Source of the DNA: Paracoccaceae bacterium
Lineage (GTDB): Bacteria; Pseudomonadota; Alphaproteobacteria; Rhodobacterales; Rhodobacteraceae
NCBI GenBank assembly: GCA_021647745.1
Contig: JAKIUB010000003.1
Coordinates: forward strand, 62,001 to 126,000
Length of the DNA: 64,000 nt
Direction: 5' to 3'
In this document: piece by piece, positions 7,826 through 15,941 of the stretch
Numbering within the stretch: the first letter of the stretch is position 1
How the letters are laid out: every line of letters starts with the position of its first letter
Made by a program: the position numbers and the translations under genes
The notes under the pieces: model-generated
The model's database searches: none
What the model saw: the letters and a program-made list of their open reading frames with translations, nothing else
What the model was told of the DNA's origin: nothing

Positions 7826-9428
7826 GCCGGTTTTCCTGATCCTCTCCGCCGCCTATATCAGCGATGAAATGGCCGCCGAGCTGGGCTATATTCCGCCCGC
7901 CTTTTTGCCGTTGGGTGGCCAGCGCTTATTTGAGCATCAGTGCAAGTTGGCCAGCGGTGAGGTCTATTTGTCGCTCCCGCAGGATTTTGACATTCCGCCG
8001 GTGGACCAAACCGCGATCGAGCGCCTTGATATCCGCATTATTCGCGCCGCCAATGGCCTAAGCTTGAAAGATTCCGTCCTGTTCGCCCTGGGGGAAATTG
8101 GCCATGACGGCCCGATCGAAATTCTGTTTGGTGATACATTAGTGCAAGGGCGCGCAGGCGAGCACACGGACCTGGTCTCTTATCAAAATGACCCGGCCAA
8201 TCATTTTTGGTCCTATTATTTGCCCGAAAACCCCGAAGCGCCATTTTCTTCCGGCTATGGCGAGGGGTTGTCCAAGCGGCGAATTCTGTGTGGGCATTTC
8301 AAAATGTCGAGTGCCGCCCAGTGGCAAGCCGCGCTGGAGGCCGCCCCTGATTTTGTAGAGGCACTCAACCTATACAACCTCCAGAAAACCTTCACCAAGA
8401 AACCTGTAGCCGCATGGTTTGATTTTGGCCATTTGGCGCTTTATTATCAATCCAAGCGCGAATTTGCGGTAGCGCGGGCCTTTAACAGCATCCAGCCAGA
8501 TGGCATGACCGTGCGAAAATCCTCAGACCAGACCAACAAGATGCGGGCCGAGGCGCAATGGTTCAAAAACCTGCCCTATGATCTGCGCCCCTACGCGCCG
8601 AGATACCTTGGAAAATCAGACAAAAACCACCGCGCTGGCTATCGGCTGGAATATGTTTACCAGCCGCTTTTGAGCGATCTTTATGTATTTGGCAACCTGC
8701 CAAGCCATGTGTGGGCCACCATTCTTGGCGGCTGTTTTGACTTCCTCGACGCCGCGGAAAAGCACCGGCCTTCAGAAGACGCCCCTGAAAGTGCCGAAGC
8801 TTTTGCTAGCGATTTTTTTGCCCAGATGTTTGCCGAAAAAACCAAGGCGCGCTTTGCAGTATTTCTGGAGGCTTCAGGTTATCAGCACAACCCAGAGTTA
8901 CACCTAAATGGCACCAAGGTTGGGCCAATTGATACTCTCCTTGAAAAGCTGCTAGCGCAAATCCGCCCCACCACTCCGAGCGATATCCGCTTCATGCACG
9001 GCGATTTTTTCTTTGGCAACACGTTCTTTGATTTCAAAGCCATGCGGGTGCTCACCATTGACCCCCGCGCCATGTCCTGGACAGGCTTGCCCGCCTATTA
9101 TGGAGATTACCGCTATGATGTGGCCAAGCTTTGCCACTCCATTGTGGGTAAATATGACCATATCCTGCATGGCCGCAGCCGGCTCACCCAACACAGCCCC
9201 ACGGAGTGGGCCTTTACCCCCACCGACATAACCGAGCCGCAGCATATTTCCGATTTGCTTTTTGGGATCGCGGCGGAAAAATACAACATGGAAAAGCCCG
9301 AGTTGCTGGCAATGACCGCGCTTTTGTTTTTCTCTATGTTACCGCTTCATACCGAGTCGAAAACCCGGCAAATGCACCTGTTTGTCAACGCTTTGCGCTT
9401 GGCGCTTTTAGCTCTGGAGACCCCATGA
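7818..9428 (+). CDS. Fusion of a nucleotidyltransferase-like domain and an aminoglycoside-phosphotransferase-like kinase domain
   Basis: 536 residues in two parts. The first ~200 resemble a sugar-phosphate nucleotidyltransferase fold: an ILSAAY start, PPAFLPLGGQRLFEHQ, and ILFGDTL as the metal-Asp element. The usual glycine/arginine loop and the Lys of the PK motif are absent (PPAF instead), so this domain may be altered or inactive. The C-terminal ~300 residues look like a choline/aminoglycoside kinase: Brenner motif HGDFFFGNTFFD near residue 395, then IDPR near residue 415 in place of the commoner IDFE/IDWE. The gene overlaps its HAD neighbour (8 bp) and the next nucleotidyltransferase (ATGA). 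A kinase plus activation role for a surface-glycan building block is inferred; the substrate is unknown. Confidence 0.65.
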   Translation: MVEPVFLILSAAYISDEMAAELGYIPPAFLPLGGQRLFEHQCKLASGEVYLSLPQDFDIPPVDQTAIERLDIRIIRAANGLSLKDSVLFALGEIGHDGPIEILFGDTLVQGRAGEHTDLVSYQNDPANHFWSYYLPENPEAPFSSGYGEGLSKRRILCGHFKMSSAAQWQAALEAAPDFVEALNLYNLQKTFTKKPVAAWFDFGHLALYYQSKREFAVARAFNSIQPDGMTVRKSSDQTNKMRAEAQWFKNLPYDLRPYAPRYLGKSDKNHRAGYRLEYVYQPLLSDLYVFGNLPSHVWATILGGCFDFLDAAEKHRPSEDAPESAEAFASDFFAQMFAEKTKARFAVFLEASGYQHNPELHLNGTKVGPIDTLLEKLLAQIRPTTPSDIRFMHGDFFFGNTFFDFKAMRVLTIDPRAMSWTGLPAYYGDYRYDVAKLCHSIVGKYDHILHGRSRLTQHSPTEWAFTPTDITEPQHISDLLFGIAAEKYNMEKPELLAMTALLFFSMLPLHTESKTRQMHLFVNALRLALLALETP

Positions 9429-10204
9429 ATTTCATCTTCCCCATGGGCGGCTTGAGCCAGCGCTTTACCAATGCCGGCTATACCGTGCCCAAATTCATGC
9501 TCAATCTGCACGGGTTTTCGGTGTTTGAACATGCGGTGATCGGGTTTCACCGCTATTTCAAGGCGCACAGGTTTGTATTTGCCTTCAGAGATGCCCCGGA
9601 AACCACCCGCTTTGTGCTGGAAAAATGCCGGAAAATGGGCATTCCGCGTAAAAACATCCGCATTGTGAAGCTCGACGCCCCCACCAGCGGGCAAGCCGAA
9701 ACAGTTTGGATTGCTAACAGAGAGGCCGGGCTGAACCCGGACGACCCGATCGTGATTTTCAATATCGATTCCTTCCAGTCAGGTTTTCAGTTGCCTGAAA
9801 GTTTTGATCTGGCCACCACCGACGGCTATCTGGAAGTGTTCATCGGTGAGGGCGACCATTGGTCTTTTGTGGACCCGGGGCCAGCGCAGTCCGTAATTCG
9901 AGTAACGGAAAAAGAGCGGGTGTCTGATCTTTGCTCCACCGGCCTTTACTATTTCAGACGCGCGCAGGATTTTAACCAGGCTTTTGAGTTAACACTGAAT
10001 ATGGACCTATCGGAGCTTCAAGGTGGCGAACGCTATGTCGCCCCGCTTTATAACGCGCTGATCGAAAAAGGTATGACGGTAAAGTATCAGTTGGTGGCTG
10101 CATCAGAGGTTACCTTCTGCGGCACCCCTGATGAATATGACGCTATACGTTTCAAGAAACCGCCAGCAACGAATAAATTGTTAGCTATGCCCGAAAGTTG
10201 GTGA
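9425..10204 (+). CDS. Nucleotidyltransferase of capsular polysaccharide biosynthesis type
   Basis: 259 residues, GT-A-like NTP transferase. Seen: an intact signature GGLSQRF followed by YTVPKFML, which supplies the triphosphate-binding loop and Lys; SGQAETVW near residue 81; and the metal-binding Asp in IFNIDSF near residue 112. The ATG overlaps the preceding stop (ATGA). A longer frame from 9206 overlaps the fusion gene and has no domain, so I rejected it. It probably couples a sugar- or alcohol-phosphate to a nucleotide. With the HAD phosphatase and the kinase fusion it forms a three-step activation set, but no glycosyltransferase lies beside it. Confidence 0.72.
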   Translation: MNFIFPMGGLSQRFTNAGYTVPKFMLNLHGFSVFEHAVIGFHRYFKAHRFVFAFRDAPETTRFVLEKCRKMGIPRKNIRIVKLDAPTSGQAETVWIANREAGLNPDDPIVIFNIDSFQSGFQLPESFDLATTDGYLEVFIGEGDHWSFVDPGPAQSVIRVTEKERVSDLCSTGLYYFRRAQDFNQAFELTLNMDLSELQGGERYVAPLYNALIEKGMTVKYQLVAASEVTFCGTPDEYDAIRFKKPPATNKLLAMPESW

Positions 10205-10212
10205 CGCGTTAA

Positions 10213-10375
10213 TCAGGCGGCATGTTTATGTTGCTTGATCATGTTGCTTGATCCCGTTCTTGAACTCAACCCCGTTAATAATTTCGGGTAACCGGTTTGC
10301 ACCGTCGAGTTTTCGCCATTTCTTTTTGGCGGACATCATCAGCTTGTAGGCCATGCCAGTGCGGTTTTCCGGCTC
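10213..10375 (-). mobile_element. C-terminal remnant of an IS256-family (Mutator) transposase
   Basis: Reading the minus strand in one frame gives MAYKLMMSAKKKW, then RKLDGANRLPEIINGVEFKN, then GIKQH. This is the pattern I know from the extreme C-terminus of IS256-type transposases. Only about 50 codons remain and no catalytic DDE part is present. An exact 13-bp tandem duplication (10228-10240 and 10241-10253) shifts the frame near the end; removing one copy restores a KQHKHAA-stop ending at 10213. No inverted-repeat ends were found. It sits directly behind the nucleotidyltransferase cassette, which suggests past mobility. Confidence 0.6.
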
Positions 10376-10560
10376 AGGCAGTGCTTGGGGTCATAGAATG
10401 CTTCGTGTCCGCCATCATATAAAATGGGACATCAGAGCGATTTGAGTATTGGATCCCGACCAATGTCCGGCAGAGCGCCCCAAACCTGTCCTGAAAAGCA
10501 GAGGGCCACTTCACTGTATCGCGGCCTCTGTCATACATTGGATTTAACAAGTCCCGAGCC
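10376..10560. other. Intergenic DNA between the IS remnant and prs
   Basis: About 185 bp with no gene I can support. A minus-strand ORF through here starts inside prs in another frame and shows no family pattern. No strong terminator for prs is visible. Confidence 0.5.
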
Positions 10561-11577
10561 TCAGCTCTCGGGGTAATATACCTCGTAAAGCGGGCCGAGG
10601 GTCTCGTCCTTGAACAGAGAGGAAACCGAGGCACCGCTGGCGATATTCTGGATCGCTTGCGCATAGACCGGAGCCGTAGGCACCATGCGGATTTTTTTGT
10701 TCTTTTTCACTTCATCGGTAGCTTCGATTGAATCCGTGATCACCAGAGATTTCATCGAGGATGCCTGAATGCGCTCCACCGCCGGGCCGGATAGCACCCC
10801 GTGGGTGATATAGGAGTGAACCTCTTTCGCCCCTTTTTCCGTCAAAAGATCAGCCGCTTTGCACAGGGTGCCCGCGGTATCGCAAATATCATCCACGATA
10901 ATACATACCCGCCCTTTCACTTCGCCGATCACGGTCATGCCGGCTATTTCACCGGGCGCATTGCGGCGCTTGTCCACGATCGCCAAATCAGCGCCAATAC
11001 GCTGCGCCAGTTGCCGGGCACGGGCCACGCCGCCCACATCAGGAGAAACCACCACCACATCTTTTGGGTTTTTGAAGTAATGCTTTACATCAAGCGCAAA
11101 AATTGGCGATGCATGCAGGTTATCCACCGGAATATCGAAAAACCCCTGAATTTGCGCGGCGTGCAGGTCCATTGTCAATATCCGGTCAATGCCGGACTTG
11201 GTCAGCAGATTGGCGACCAGCTTGGCACTGATCGGGGTACGGGCCTTGGTGCGGCGATCTTGCCGCGCATAGCCGAAATACGGGATCACAGCCGTAATGC
11301 GCCGGGCCGAGCTGCGCTTGAGCGCATCGGCGATGATCATCAGCTCCATCAGGTGCTCATTGGCCGGTTTGGAGGTTGGTTGCAGGATGAACATATCCTC
11401 GTCGCGGACATTTTCGTAAACCTCGACGAATATCTCGCCATCGTTGAATTGTTCGACACGGGCATCGACCATAGCGAGCGGTTCGCCGCGATGCATGCCC
11501 ATCCTTTTGACAATACTGCGCGCCAAAGATCGGTTGGCGTTGCCGGAAATAAGCTTTGGGGGGATGGAGCTGCGCAT
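10561..11577 (-). CDS. prs: Ribose-phosphate pyrophosphokinase (PRPP synthetase)
   Basis: Makes PRPP from ribose-5-phosphate and ATP for nucleotide, His and Trp synthesis. 338 residues; the ATG at 11577 gives the family N-terminus (ISGNANRSLA). Seen: the flexible-loop YARQDRR near residue 103, the ATP/PP region TMDLHAAQIQGFFD, VSPDVGG, and the PRPP loop VDDICDTAGTL near residue 230. A longer upstream frame runs out of the promoter region and is not supported. It is divergent from the broken alpha/beta-hydrolase at 11690. Confidence 0.95.
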   Translation of the reverse strand: MRSSIPPKLISGNANRSLARSIVKRMGMHRGEPLAMVDARVEQFNDGEIFVEVYENVRDEDMFILQPTSKPANEHLMELMIIADALKRSSARRITAVIPYFGYARQDRRTKARTPISAKLVANLLTKSGIDRILTMDLHAAQIQGFFDIPVDNLHASPIFALDVKHYFKNPKDVVVVSPDVGGVARARQLAQRIGADLAIVDKRRNAPGEIAGMTVIGEVKGRVCIIVDDICDTAGTLCKAADLLTEKGAKEVHSYITHGVLSGPAVERIQASSMKSLVITDSIEATDEVKKNKKIRMVPTAPVYAQAIQNIASGASVSSLFKDETLGPLYEVYYPES

Positions 11578-11689
11578 GATCGGATAACCTTTATGGGGAT
11601 GACGAATCTGTCTCGGCTTGGGCGCGGTGTAACAAACTCGTTGCCCCTTGCAAAGGGGGATGTTTAACTTGAATGGACAAGGGCGCAGT

Positions 11690-11988
11690 ATGACAACAGA
11701 AATGATCAACGCAAGGCAGCTCGGAATTAGCCGTCAGGAGGCAGGGGCAGAAATGCTATTGCTTCATTGCGCACTGGCCCGCCGCGGCGCGCTTCTGCCG
11801 CTCATGGCCCGTTTACCTATATTGCTGATACAAGGAGAGCATTCGCCATCGGTTATTGCCGAAATCCATGCGGTTATTGCCAGTCAGGCACCCTTGGTAA
11901 CACAAAAACCGTTTCCAAAGCCGGCCATATGGGAGTGATCACCCACGCAGAAAATGTCGCAAGGCTGATGGTCGGGCAGAGCAGATAA
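11690..11988 (+). pseudogene. Broken alpha/beta-hydrolase (internal deletion plus frameshift)
   Basis: The first frame, from ATG 11690, has LLLHCALARRGALLPLMARL, the N-terminal strand and oxyanion-side motif of alpha/beta-hydrolases. It then jumps straight to a C-terminal-like LLIQGEHSP segment. Near 11890-11900 the reading frame changes, and the other frame continues with SKAGHMGVITHAENVARLM, the catalytic-His end of the fold. The nucleophile elbow and about 150 residues are missing. The gene is therefore a decayed copy with a large internal deletion and a frameshift. The family match is from pattern recognition only. Confidence 0.5.
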
Positions 11989-12045
11989 CCTGCGCCGCTG
12001 CGCTCGAAGGTCCGGGTTGTAATAGCCGCTATAAAGCGAAGGGTT

Positions 12046-13095
12046 TCAGGAAATCAGCCTCAAGAAATTATCAATCTCGGCATCTGTCGTCGCCCAGTTA
12101 CAAACAAGGCGAGCCGAGATATGCTCATCCTCGGGGCCTTCCAGCGGCTGGTCAAACGGCCAGTGATAATACTTGGCGCCCGCCTGCTGCGCGGCGCGGT
12201 GGCCTTTGCGTGGCCAGCTGGCAAAAACCGCATTGGCCTCTACCGGATGCATCAACTGCGCACCTGCAATTTGTAATATACCCTTGGCCAACCGGTCTGC
12301 GGCGCGATTGGCCTTTGCGGCAAGGCCCAGCCAAAGATCATCACTCAGGTAAGCCTCCATCTGCGCTGACAAAAACCGGTGTTTGGAAAAAAGATGGCCG
12401 CCGCGCTTGCGCCTCAGCTCGAACTCCCACGCATACTCCGGAGCAAACAAAACTACGGCCTCCACCCCCAAAAGCCCGTTTTTGGTGCCGCCAAAGCTGA
12501 GCACATCAATGCCGGCTTTCCATGTCAGCTCCGCAGGCGAGCAACCAAGCCGGACCAGCGCATTGGTAAAACGCGCCCCGTCCATATGGCTGGGAATGCC
12601 TGCGGCCTTGGCAATACCTGTGAGGGTCTTCACTTCTTCCGGCGTATAAACCGCGCCGGCTTCGGTGGCATTGGTCAGGCTCAAAGCGCCTTTTTGCACA
12701 TTATGCACCCCGGCATGTGCTGTGTGCTTTATCGCATGGCGCAGGTTTTCAGGGTCGATCTTGGCATCTGCGCCCTCAAGCAAGGTAAGCTTGGCTCCGC
12801 CGGTATAAAACTCGGGGGCGCCGCATTCGTCCTCTTCTATATGAGCGTTTTTGTGGCAATAAACCGTCTGCCATGGCTCGATCAGACAAGCCAGAGACAG
12901 AGCATTGGCCGCCGTGCCCGTTGCCACAAGAAAAACCTCGGCCCCGGGCGCCTCGAAAATATCACGGATTTCTTCACGCACATTATCCATGATCGGGTCA
13001 GCGCCGTAGGGCATTGCCGCACCCTCGTTTGCCTGCGCGATGGCTTTTATCACTTCGGGCGCTGCCGGCCCGCCGTTATCCGAAGCAAAAAACAT
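12046..13095 (-). CDS. ltaE: Low-specificity threonine aldolase, PLP-dependent
   Basis: Fold-type I PLP enzyme that cleaves threonine or related beta-hydroxy amino acids to glycine and an aldehyde. 349 residues. Seen: MFFASDNG at the start, HIEEDECGAPEF near residue 83, MDGARFTNA (PLP-ring Asp) near residue 165, and the Schiff-base Lys in SFGGTKNG near residue 197. The ATG at 13095 has GGAG 7 nt upstream; a TTG four codons earlier is in frame but overlaps that site. It follows the YcgN-like gene with almost no gap, at the end of a ppaC-maoC-ribF-ycgN-ltaE run. Confidence 0.88.
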   Translation of the reverse strand: MFFASDNGGPAAPEVIKAIAQANEGAAMPYGADPIMDNVREEIRDIFEAPGAEVFLVATGTAANALSLACLIEPWQTVYCHKNAHIEEDECGAPEFYTGGAKLTLLEGADAKIDPENLRHAIKHTAHAGVHNVQKGALSLTNATEAGAVYTPEEVKTLTGIAKAAGIPSHMDGARFTNALVRLGCSPAELTWKAGIDVLSFGGTKNGLLGVEAVVLFAPEYAWEFELRRKRGGHLFSKHRFLSAQMEAYLSDDLWLGLAAKANRAADRLAKGILQIAGAQLMHPVEANAVFASWPRKGHRAAQQAGAKYYHWPFDQPLEGPEDEHISARLVCNWATTDAEIDNFLRLIS

Positions 13096-13096
13096 G

Positions 13097-13534
13097 CTAT
13101 TCTCCAACTATATAATCTTCGATATCGTCCATATCGATTTCGTATTCCGGTATCGCCCAGTTTTTTACCGATGCACCGGATTTGACAACCGATTCGTTAT
13201 CTCCCGATAAAAGCGGGTGCCAGTCCGGCAGGGGCGCGCCCTCGTGTAGCAAGCGGTAGGCGCAGGTCGCGGGCATCCACTCGGCAATATCTTCGATGTT
13301 ATCCGGCGTCAGGATTACACAATCCTTGACGATCTGCTTGCGCAAAGCGTAGTTGCCACAGCGGCAGGTTTTGGTATCCAGCAAGCGGCAGGACACATTG
13401 GTAAATAAAAAATTTCCGCTATCTTCGTCCTCGAGCTTGATCAGGCAGCAATTGCCGCAACCATCACAAATCGCCTCCCATTCGTCGATGGTCATCTCGT
13501 CCATCGGCACCCGTTCCCAAAAGGATTTACGCAT
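13097..13534 (-). CDS. ycgN: YcgN family (UPF0260) cysteine-rich protein
   Basis: Uncharacterised conserved protein of 145 residues. Seen: a cluster CDGCGNCC near residues 23-30 and further cysteines in VSCRLLDTKTCRCGNY, typical of the YkgJ/YcgN cysteine-cluster family, which probably binds a metal or Fe-S centre. DWHPLLSG near residue 104 is also characteristic. Its start overlaps the ribF stop by 8 bp, so it is translated from the ribF operon. The biochemical function is not known. Confidence 0.85.
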   Translation of the reverse strand: MRKSFWERVPMDEMTIDEWEAICDGCGNCCLIKLEDEDSGNFLFTNVSCRLLDTKTCRCGNYALRKQIVKDCVILTPDNIEDIAEWMPATCAYRLLHEGAPLPDWHPLLSGDNESVVKSGASVKNWAIPEYEIDMDDIEDYIVGE

Positions 13535-14447
13535 CTTTCAGTATCGCACGGCTTTGGTCGCAATCTTTTTCAATTTGTTCGATTAGTGCAGGTAAACTGT
13601 CAAATTTTAGCTCTGGGCGTTGAAAAGAGACAAGAGCAACCGAGACCTCCTCTCCGTAAAGATCACCGTCAAAGTCAAAAATATAGACTTCAAGGTTGGG
13701 GATATTGCGGCCAAATGTCGGGCGTTCGCCCAAGCTGGCCGCGCCCTGATAGCTGCCCTTATATGGCCCGGTCAGCACATCAAAAAGCACCGCGTAAACC
13801 CCGAAACGCGGCAGGTGCAGCCCCTCAACCGAAATATTTGCCGTTGGAAAGCCAAGCTCGCGCCCGCGCTGATCGCCGCGCTCGACCACGCCTTCGATCC
13901 GGTGCCAATGGCCAAGCATACGCGCCGCGTCCTGCGGCTGGCCCGCCGCCAAAGCGCTGCGAATTGCCGAGGAGGAATAATTACCCAGCTCGCCCGAGAT
14001 CAGCGGCGCAACCACCAGCTCAATGCCAAAATCCGGGCAATGGGCACGCAGAAAATCCACATCCCCCCCGCGCCCCTTGCCAAAACGGAAATCCTCGCCC
14101 ACAACCAAGCGAGAAATCCCCAGCCCTTTGGCTAGAACATCACGCAGAAACGCCTGCGCCGTCAGGCTGGAAAGCGCTTTGTCAAAAGGCAAATCGTAAA
14201 GCACATCCACCCCGATTTTTTCCAGCCGGTGCCGCTTGGCCGCCGCGTTCATCAGCCGAAAAGGTGGCGCATCAGGCGCAAAAAAGCTGCGCGGGTGCGG
14301 CTCGAAGCTCACCACCCCGAGCGGCACGCCTTTGGCGCGCGCCAGATCAATCACCGAGCGGTGGCCCAGATGCACCCCGTCAAAATTGCCCATCGCTACG
14401 GAGGCACCGCGCAGGGAAACATCATTATACCGCTCGAAAATCTGCAT
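13527..14447 (-). CDS. ribF: Bifunctional riboflavin kinase / FAD synthetase
   Basis: Makes FMN and FAD from riboflavin and ATP. 306 residues. N-terminal adenylyltransferase domain: MGNFDGVHLGHR near residue 18, SFEPHPRSFF near residue 47, the NYSSSAIRSAL region near residue 155. C-terminal flavokinase domain: GRELGFPTANIS near residue 194 and YIFDFDGDLYGE near residue 251. The gene lies between maoC and the YcgN-like gene on the same strand. The family is certain. Confidence 0.95.
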   Translation of the reverse strand: MQIFERYNDVSLRGASVAMGNFDGVHLGHRSVIDLARAKGVPLGVVSFEPHPRSFFAPDAPPFRLMNAAAKRHRLEKIGVDVLYDLPFDKALSSLTAQAFLRDVLAKGLGISRLVVGEDFRFGKGRGGDVDFLRAHCPDFGIELVVAPLISGELGNYSSSAIRSALAAGQPQDAARMLGHWHRIEGVVERGDQRGRELGFPTANISVEGLHLPRFGVYAVLFDVLTGPYKGSYQGAASLGERPTFGRNIPNLEVYIFDFDGDLYGEEVSVALVSFQRPELKFDSLPALIEQIEKDCDQSRAILKDA

Positions 14448-14456
14448 ATTGCGCCC

Positions 14457-14900
14457 TTATTCGCGGCGCGGTGCCAGCACCAGCGCCTTGCCTTTGATCA
14501 CTACGGTATCGCCCACCGTGCAGATGCAATCAAGCCCCACCCGCCGGGTGCGGATGTCAATATCATGGATCATCACCTCGGCGCGCACCGTATCACCGGG
14601 GCGCACAGGCGCAGTGAAGGTCAGGTTTTGCTGCAAATATATGGTGCCATGCCCGGGAAGCTGCTCGCCGATCACCGCCGAGATCAGCCCCGCTCCCAGC
14701 ATGCCGTGAGCAATGCGCCCGTTAAACGGCGTACCGGATGCGTATTCCTCATCCATGTGGATCGGGTTGTGATCAGAGGAAAGTACCGCAAAAGCGTGGA
14801 TGGCCTGATCGTCTATCACCTTTTCCAGATAGCGGCTCATCCCCACTTCCAGCTCGTCTATATAAAGCGTGCCAACCGGCAGGTTATGTCCGCGTGGCAT
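14457..14900 (-). CDS. MaoC-like (R)-specific enoyl-CoA hydratase
   Basis: Single hot-dog-fold hydratase of 147 residues acting on enoyl-CoA or related acyl-CoA substrates. Seen: the hydratase 2 motif as SSDHNPIHMDEEYA near residues 41-54 with the catalytic Asp and His, then FNGRIAHGML. It is too short to be the mesaconyl-CoA hydratase (Mch) of the ethylmalonyl-CoA pathway, which is a double hot-dog protein. Its position between ppaC and ribF is common in related genomes and gives no clear pathway. Confidence 0.83.
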   Translation of the reverse strand: MPRGHNLPVGTLYIDELEVGMSRYLEKVIDDQAIHAFAVLSSDHNPIHMDEEYASGTPFNGRIAHGMLGAGLISAVIGEQLPGHGTIYLQQNLTFTAPVRPGDTVRAEVMIHDIDIRTRRVGLDCICTVGDTVVIKGKALVLAPRRE

Positions 14901-14903
14901 GGC

Positions 14904-15824
14904 TTATACTTTCAAGTTGGGGATGATCTGCTTTTTGCGCGATACCACCCCGGGCAGCAGCACGGTATCATCAGATGCCTTAACGTTAAACGACTTTTCC
15001 GCGATGGTTTTTACCGTGTCATTCGGGATCAGCAAAGTGGAGGATTCATCAAGAATATCCACAACAAAAAGCAGCACCTGATCAACGCCGTCTTCAGCCG
15101 CAACATCCGCCATGCTGGCCATCAGGCTGGCTTTGCGGTCCATCACGATTTTTGGTGCGGTGGTTTCCAGCACCGAAACCCGAAACTTTTTGCCATCCAC
15201 CTCAAAAATTTTGGAATCAAGCCGCAGCAGCTCCGCATCGCTAAAATGTGAAATATCCGATTTGGCGGTAAACATTTCGGCAGCATAATCCGCAATGGTA
15301 ATGCCAAGCTCTTTGGCCAGCCGATGCGCCAGAGAAACATCGCGCGGGGTGGTGGTGGGGGAGCGGAACTCCAGCGTATCCGACAGGATGCAGCTCAGCA
15401 CGAGGCCCTTGATCGCATCGGGCATCGCGTCAATCGCCTTGCTCGGCAAAATCGCCATCATCACCGTGGCGGTGCTGGCCACCGGGCGGATGGTGATGTT
15501 GATCGGGCCTTTGGTGGACAGGCCGCCCGCGAGGGCGTGGTGGTCGATCACTTGGCGGATGTCGGCGTCTGAAATGTTGGGAAACAGCTCGGCGGGGTTA
15601 TTTGTGTCTACAATTACCACCTTTTCACCCGCTTCAATACTGGTGAGGATTTCAGGTGCTTCAAAACCCCAGCGCTTCAGCACAAAAGCCGCTTCGGTGT
15701 TTGGCGCGCCCAGCACATAGGCCGTGGCGGGCTTTTGTTTGATCTCGTTCAGATACCACGCCCAGATCAGGGCGGAGGCGGTTGCGTCTGTATCGGGGGC
15801 CTGATGGCCGAAAACCTTGATCAT
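14904..15824 (-). CDS. ppaC: Manganese-dependent inorganic pyrophosphatase (family II, DHH)
   Basis: Hydrolyses pyrophosphate to phosphate with Mn2+. 306 residues from the ATG at 15824; eight extra in-frame codons upstream are unlikely. Seen: GHQAPDTDAT at residues 5-14, VDTNN near residue 74, and the DHH motif (IDHHALAGG) near residue 95, all metal-binding; an SNDT-like C-terminal segment LIPNDTVK follows. It is the first gene of the run towards ltaE and is divergent from the DUF2161 gene. Confidence 0.9.
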   Translation of the reverse strand: MIKVFGHQAPDTDATASALIWAWYLNEIKQKPATAYVLGAPNTEAAFVLKRWGFEAPEILTSIEAGEKVVIVDTNNPAELFPNISDADIRQVIDHHALAGGLSTKGPINITIRPVASTATVMMAILPSKAIDAMPDAIKGLVLSCILSDTLEFRSPTTTPRDVSLAHRLAKELGITIADYAAEMFTAKSDISHFSDAELLRLDSKIFEVDGKKFRVSVLETTAPKIVMDRKASLMASMADVAAEDGVDQVLLFVVDILDESSTLLIPNDTVKTIAEKSFNVKASDDTVLLPGVVSRKKQIIPNLKV

Positions 15825-15941
15825 GGGGTCGCCTTTGCTGCGCTGCAATATTTGCCTATTATATAGTCGCGAAAAATAGCTTTGTCACCCGTTTCTATCG
15901 GGGTGGTTTTCTTTTAGCCGTCACTCTGGCACAAATGGCGG

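Noticed and set aside
12379..13185. Long plus-strand ORF opposite the threonine aldolase gene
   Set aside because: It has no domain or ribosome-binding site and is a shadow of the minus-strand gene.
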